The position numbers were made by a program, and so were the translations under genes. Below the pieces are notes generated by a model. It did not search any database, was not told where the DNA came from, and saw only the letters and a program-made list of their open reading frames with translations. This document shows, piece by piece, positions 61,567 to 64,000 of a stretch of 64,000 nt of DNA (position 1 is the stretch's first letter; each line of letters begins with the position of its first letter). Source of the DNA: Pseudoxanthomonas sangjuensis (GTDB taxonomy: Bacteria; Pseudomonadota; Gammaproteobacteria; Xanthomonadales; Xanthomonadaceae); contig NZ_PDWR01000001.1 of the NCBI RefSeq assembly GCF_010211755.1, forward strand, positions 153,657-217,656, read 5' to 3'.

Positions 61567-63411
61567 ATGCAGGAAGAACGACGCGCCTATCGCCAATTCG
61601 TGACGCTGTGGCTGGTTGCGACCCTGCTCAAGGTCGCGGTCGCCGCGCGCCTGCCGCTGTTCGTCGACGAGGCGTTCTACTGGCAGGAAGGCCGGCACCT
61701 CGCGGCGGCCTATTCCGACCTGCCCGGGCTGACCGCGTGGCTGGCGCGGCTGGGCACCGGACTCGGCGGCCAGCACGTGCTGGCGTTGCGCGCGCCGTTC
61801 CTGTTGCTGGCGGCGCTGTTGCCGTGGCTGGTCGCGCACATCGCCGGGCGCTGGTACGGCGAAACGCAGGGTTGGCGCGCGGGCATGCTGGCGCTGTTGA
61901 TGCCGCTGGCGGGCACGCTGGGCATCCTTGCCTTGCCCGACGTGCCGATGGCGTTCGCGACCGTGCTGTGCCTGGACGCCGGCGCGCGCCTGCTGCGCGA
62001 GATCGATGCCGGCTCCGCCGCCGAACTCGCGCTGGGCCTGGCGATCGGCGCGCTCAGCCACTACCGGTTCGCCGGCGTGATCGGCATCGGCTTCGTCGCC
62101 CTGCTGTGGTTGCCGGAAGGCCGGCGCGTGCTGCGCGATCCGCGCGTGTGGGTCGCATTGGCGCTCGGCGTGGCCGCATGGGCGCCGCTGCTTTCGTGGA
62201 ACCTGGAGAACGCCGACGCCGGCCTGCGCTTCCAGCTGGTCGACCGCCATCCATGGTCGTTCCAGTGGTCCGGCCTGTCGTTCCTCGGCGTCCAGACCCT
62301 GCTGGTCACGCCGTTGCTGTTCGTCGCGCTGGCGTGGGTGTTCGTCGGTTCGTTCCGCGGCAAGCGCAAGGACGCGCCGGTGCAGCAGCGCTGGTTCGGC
62401 CTGCTCGGCGGCGTGTCGACGCTCGGGTTCTTCGCGTTGGGCTTCTTCGCCGACGTCGACAGGGTCAGCTTCCACTGGCCGTTGCCCGGCTACCTCGCGT
62501 TGCTGGTCGCGGTGCCCGCGTTGCTGGCGGGCTGGCCGCGCGGCTGGCGCACCGCCACGTGGACGCTGGCGGGGCTGGGCCTGGTCGCGATGCTCGGCTA
62601 CTACCTGGTGGTGTCGGTGCCGGCGTGGCGCGCGCAACAGGCCGGCAGCAAGTACTACCCGTACAACTTCGCCGGCTGGGACCGGCTGGCGGCCGCGGTG
62701 CGCGAGGAGCTGGCGGGGATGCCGCCTGGGACGCGGTTGCTCGTGGACAATTTCAAGGCCGGCGCCGAACTCGGCTTCGCCCTCGACGATCCCGGTATCC
62801 CGGTGCTCGACCATCCGTTGAACCACAAGCACGGTCGCGCACCGCAGTTGCGGTTGTGGCGGCTTGAAAGCGACGGCAGCCGCGACGCGCCGACGTTGCT
62901 GGTGGTCGGCGCCAACGAGGTGCAGTACAAGTCGCTGCTTGCGCACTACCACGGCCTGTGTGCGAAGCTGGGTCCGCTGCCGCGGCCGCGCGTGGTCAAC
63001 GTCGACCACGGCGCGCAGCGCTTCCTGCTGTTCCGGTTGCCCGCGCAGAAAGCCGGTGGCACCTGCACGCTGCCGGCATTCGCCTGGATCGACCAGCCGG
63101 CCGCGCACGCCCGCGTCGGCCACCGCTTCGACCTCCGTGGCTGGGCGTTCAAGGACGGTGTCGGCCTGGACCGGGTCGACGTGCTGCTGGACGGCAAACC
63201 GGTCGGCGCGGCGCATTATGGCGAACCGGATCCGGGCGTGGCGGCCTACTGGCGCATCTCGGTCGACCCGAACCACCCCGACGTCGGTTTTTCCGCCGGC
63301 ATCGATGCATCCGCGTTCGCCCCGGGCCGGCACTGGCTGGGACTGCGCCTGCACGGCAGCGACGGCAGCGTCGAAGACTGGCCCGAGCAGCCGATCGCGA
63401 TCGGCGACTGA
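61567..63411 (+). CDS. GT39-like membrane glycosyltransferase with C-terminal beta-sandwich domain
   Basis: 614 residues. About 11 membrane helices occupy residues 10-360; the first periplasmic loop has the catalytic-type D34/E35 (LFVDEAFYWQEG) of the ArnT/PMT (GT39/GT83) superfamily. Residues 380-480 form a soluble domain (TRLLVDNFKAGAEL). The C-terminal ~120 residues (TCTLPAFAWIDQPAAHARVGHRFDLRGWAFKD...) look like a periplasmic Ig-like beta-sandwich. It likely uses a polyprenyl-phosphate sugar to decorate a surface molecule; donor and acceptor are unknown. It is divergent from the MoxR operon with only 46 bases between. Confidence 0.85.
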   Translation: MQEERRAYRQFVTLWLVATLLKVAVAARLPLFVDEAFYWQEGRHLAAAYSDLPGLTAWLARLGTGLGGQHVLALRAPFLLLAALLPWLVAHIAGRWYGETQGWRAGMLALLMPLAGTLGILALPDVPMAFATVLCLDAGARLLREIDAGSAAELALGLAIGALSHYRFAGVIGIGFVALLWLPEGRRVLRDPRVWVALALGVAAWAPLLSWNLENADAGLRFQLVDRHPWSFQWSGLSFLGVQTLLVTPLLFVALAWVFVGSFRGKRKDAPVQQRWFGLLGGVSTLGFFALGFFADVDRVSFHWPLPGYLALLVAVPALLAGWPRGWRTATWTLAGLGLVAMLGYYLVVSVPAWRAQQAGSKYYPYNFAGWDRLAAAVREELAGMPPGTRLLVDNFKAGAELGFALDDPGIPVLDHPLNHKHGRAPQLRLWRLESDGSRDAPTLLVVGANEVQYKSLLAHYHGLCAKLGPLPRPRVVNVDHGAQRFLLFRLPAQKAGGTCTLPAFAWIDQPAAHARVGHRFDLRGWAFKDGVGLDRVDVLLDGKPVGAAHYGEPDPGVAAYWRISVDPNHPDVGFSAGIDASAFAPGRHWLGLRLHGSDGSVEDWPEQPIAIGD

Positions 63412-63414
63412 TGG

Positions 63415-63987
63415 TCAGGGCAGGGCGAAGCCCGCCTGCCGCAGCATGCCGGCCAGTGCGATCAGCGGCAGGCCGACCAGCGCGGTCGGGTCGCGGGGTT
63501 CGATGGCGTCGAACAGGGCGATGCCCAAGCCCTCGCTCTTGAAGCTGCCGGCGCAGTCCAGCGGTTGCTCGGCGTCGACGTAGCGTTCGATTTCCTCGCC
63601 GGACAACGCGCGGAAGCGCACGGTGGTGGTGTCCAGCGCTTCCAGCCGCCGGTCGCCGCGCAGCAGGCAGACCGCGGTGCGGAAGTGCACCGCGCGGCCG
63701 GACATTCCGCGCAACTGGGCGATGGCGGCGTCGCGGGTGCCGGGCTTGCCGAGGATGCGGCCGTCTTCCAGCTCGGCGGCCTGGTCGGAACCGATCACCC
63801 AGCTCTCCGGTTGCCGCACGGCCACCGCGGCGGCCTTGGCCCGGGCCAGCCGCTGCGCCAGCGCCGCCGCGGCTTCGCCGGGCAGCGCGGTTTCGTCGGT
63901 TTCGGGCCGGGCCACGTGGAAGGGCAGGCGCAGCCGTTCCAGCAATTCGCGGCGGTAACGCGAGGTCGAGGCGAGGATCAATGGCAT
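63415..63987 (-). CDS. Maf-family nucleotide pyrophosphatase, YceF type
   Basis: 190 residues, close to E. coli YceF (m7GTP pyrophosphatase): LILASTSRYRRELLERL, the metal-binding PETDET, IGSDQAAELEDG, GKPGT and the YceF-specific PLDCAGSFKSEG. The second Glu/Asp pair (ELEDG) is a metal site. Maf proteins remove non-canonical or modified NTPs. Converges with the GT39-like gene with a 3-base gap; the CAT at 63985-63987 is the start, and 13 bases remain to the window edge. Confidence 0.94.
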   Translation of the reverse strand: MPLILASTSRYRRELLERLRLPFHVARPETDETALPGEAAAALAQRLARAKAAAVAVRQPESWVIGSDQAAELEDGRILGKPGTRDAAIAQLRGMSGRAVHFRTAVCLLRGDRRLEALDTTTVRFRALSGEEIERYVDAEQPLDCAGSFKSEGLGIALFDAIEPRDPTALVGLPLIALAGMLRQAGFALP

Positions 63988-64000
63988 GGTGCGTGGGTGG

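Overview
The window is about 64 kb of chromosome from a high-GC gammaproteobacterium. Gene content and order point to the Xanthomonadaceae (Lysobacteraceae): a Xanthomonas/Caulobacter-type TonB-dependent receptor, KdkA, TgpA, a YceF-type Maf protein, GyrA with Gln at position 83, and dispersed GTAGGAGCGG-type repeats. I recognise 53 protein genes (the first cut by the window edge), one tRNA and one SRP RNA. I see no prophage, insertion sequence, integrase or CRISPR array. This is mostly core chromosome with a few accessory-looking genes.

Region by region. 1-9.3 kb is sugar uptake and catabolism. It holds two CUT1 sugar permeases, a GFA-family enzyme, a membrane protein, and a minus-strand run of GH1 beta-glucosidase, glucokinase, a small exported protein, 6-phosphogluconate dehydratase (edd) and KDPG aldolase (eda). 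A sugar-importer ATPase is divergent from the beta-glucosidase across a LacI-type operator. 9.4-25.5 kb holds core genes: aromatic/aspartate aminotransferase, smc, zipA, an orphan Pvc16-like (DUF4255) protein, a Tat-exported HisC-like aminotransferase, ligA, epmA, a DUF3011 lipoprotein, mtnA and gyrA. 25.6-27.7 kb holds stress genes: peroxiredoxin, Hsp20 behind a heat-shock-like promoter with a 10-bp inverted repeat, and a CbpA-type DnaJ. 27.7-32.8 kb is a polysaccharide module, a GH9 glucanase downstream of a large TonB-dependent receptor whose upstream region carries a second LacI-type operator.

33-41 kb holds a PilH-like response regulator, an AcuI-like reductase, a LOG-family protein and the sucA-sucB-lpdA operon. 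41-48.7 kb holds a GNAT protein, the ribosomal oxygenase roxA, a subclass B3-like metallo-beta-lactamase packed between roxA and purB, then fumC and dnaB. 48.9-53.4 kb is the most accessory-looking part: a DUF6165 protein, a lower-GC GIY-YIG nuclease-domain protein, a GT9 glycosyltransferase, kdkA, an MBL-fold hydrolase and a lipoprotein. 53.5-57 kb is the conserved block tRNA-Ser, ffs, dnaX, ebfC, recR, then hinT. 57-61.5 kb is a MoxR - DUF58 - TgpA - Slp operon. The end holds a GT39-like membrane glycosyltransferase and a YceF-type Maf pyrophosphatase.

How the genes work together: TonB receptor and GH9 (outer-membrane uptake and cleavage of a beta-glucan), ABC importer, GH1 beta-glucosidase, glucokinase and Entner-Doudoroff enzymes can form a route from plant-type glucan to pyruvate. 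The zwf and pgl steps are not in this window. Several genes (ligA, mtnA, kdkA, dnaX) have a -10-like hexamer only 6-7 bases before the start codon, suggesting leaderless transcripts.
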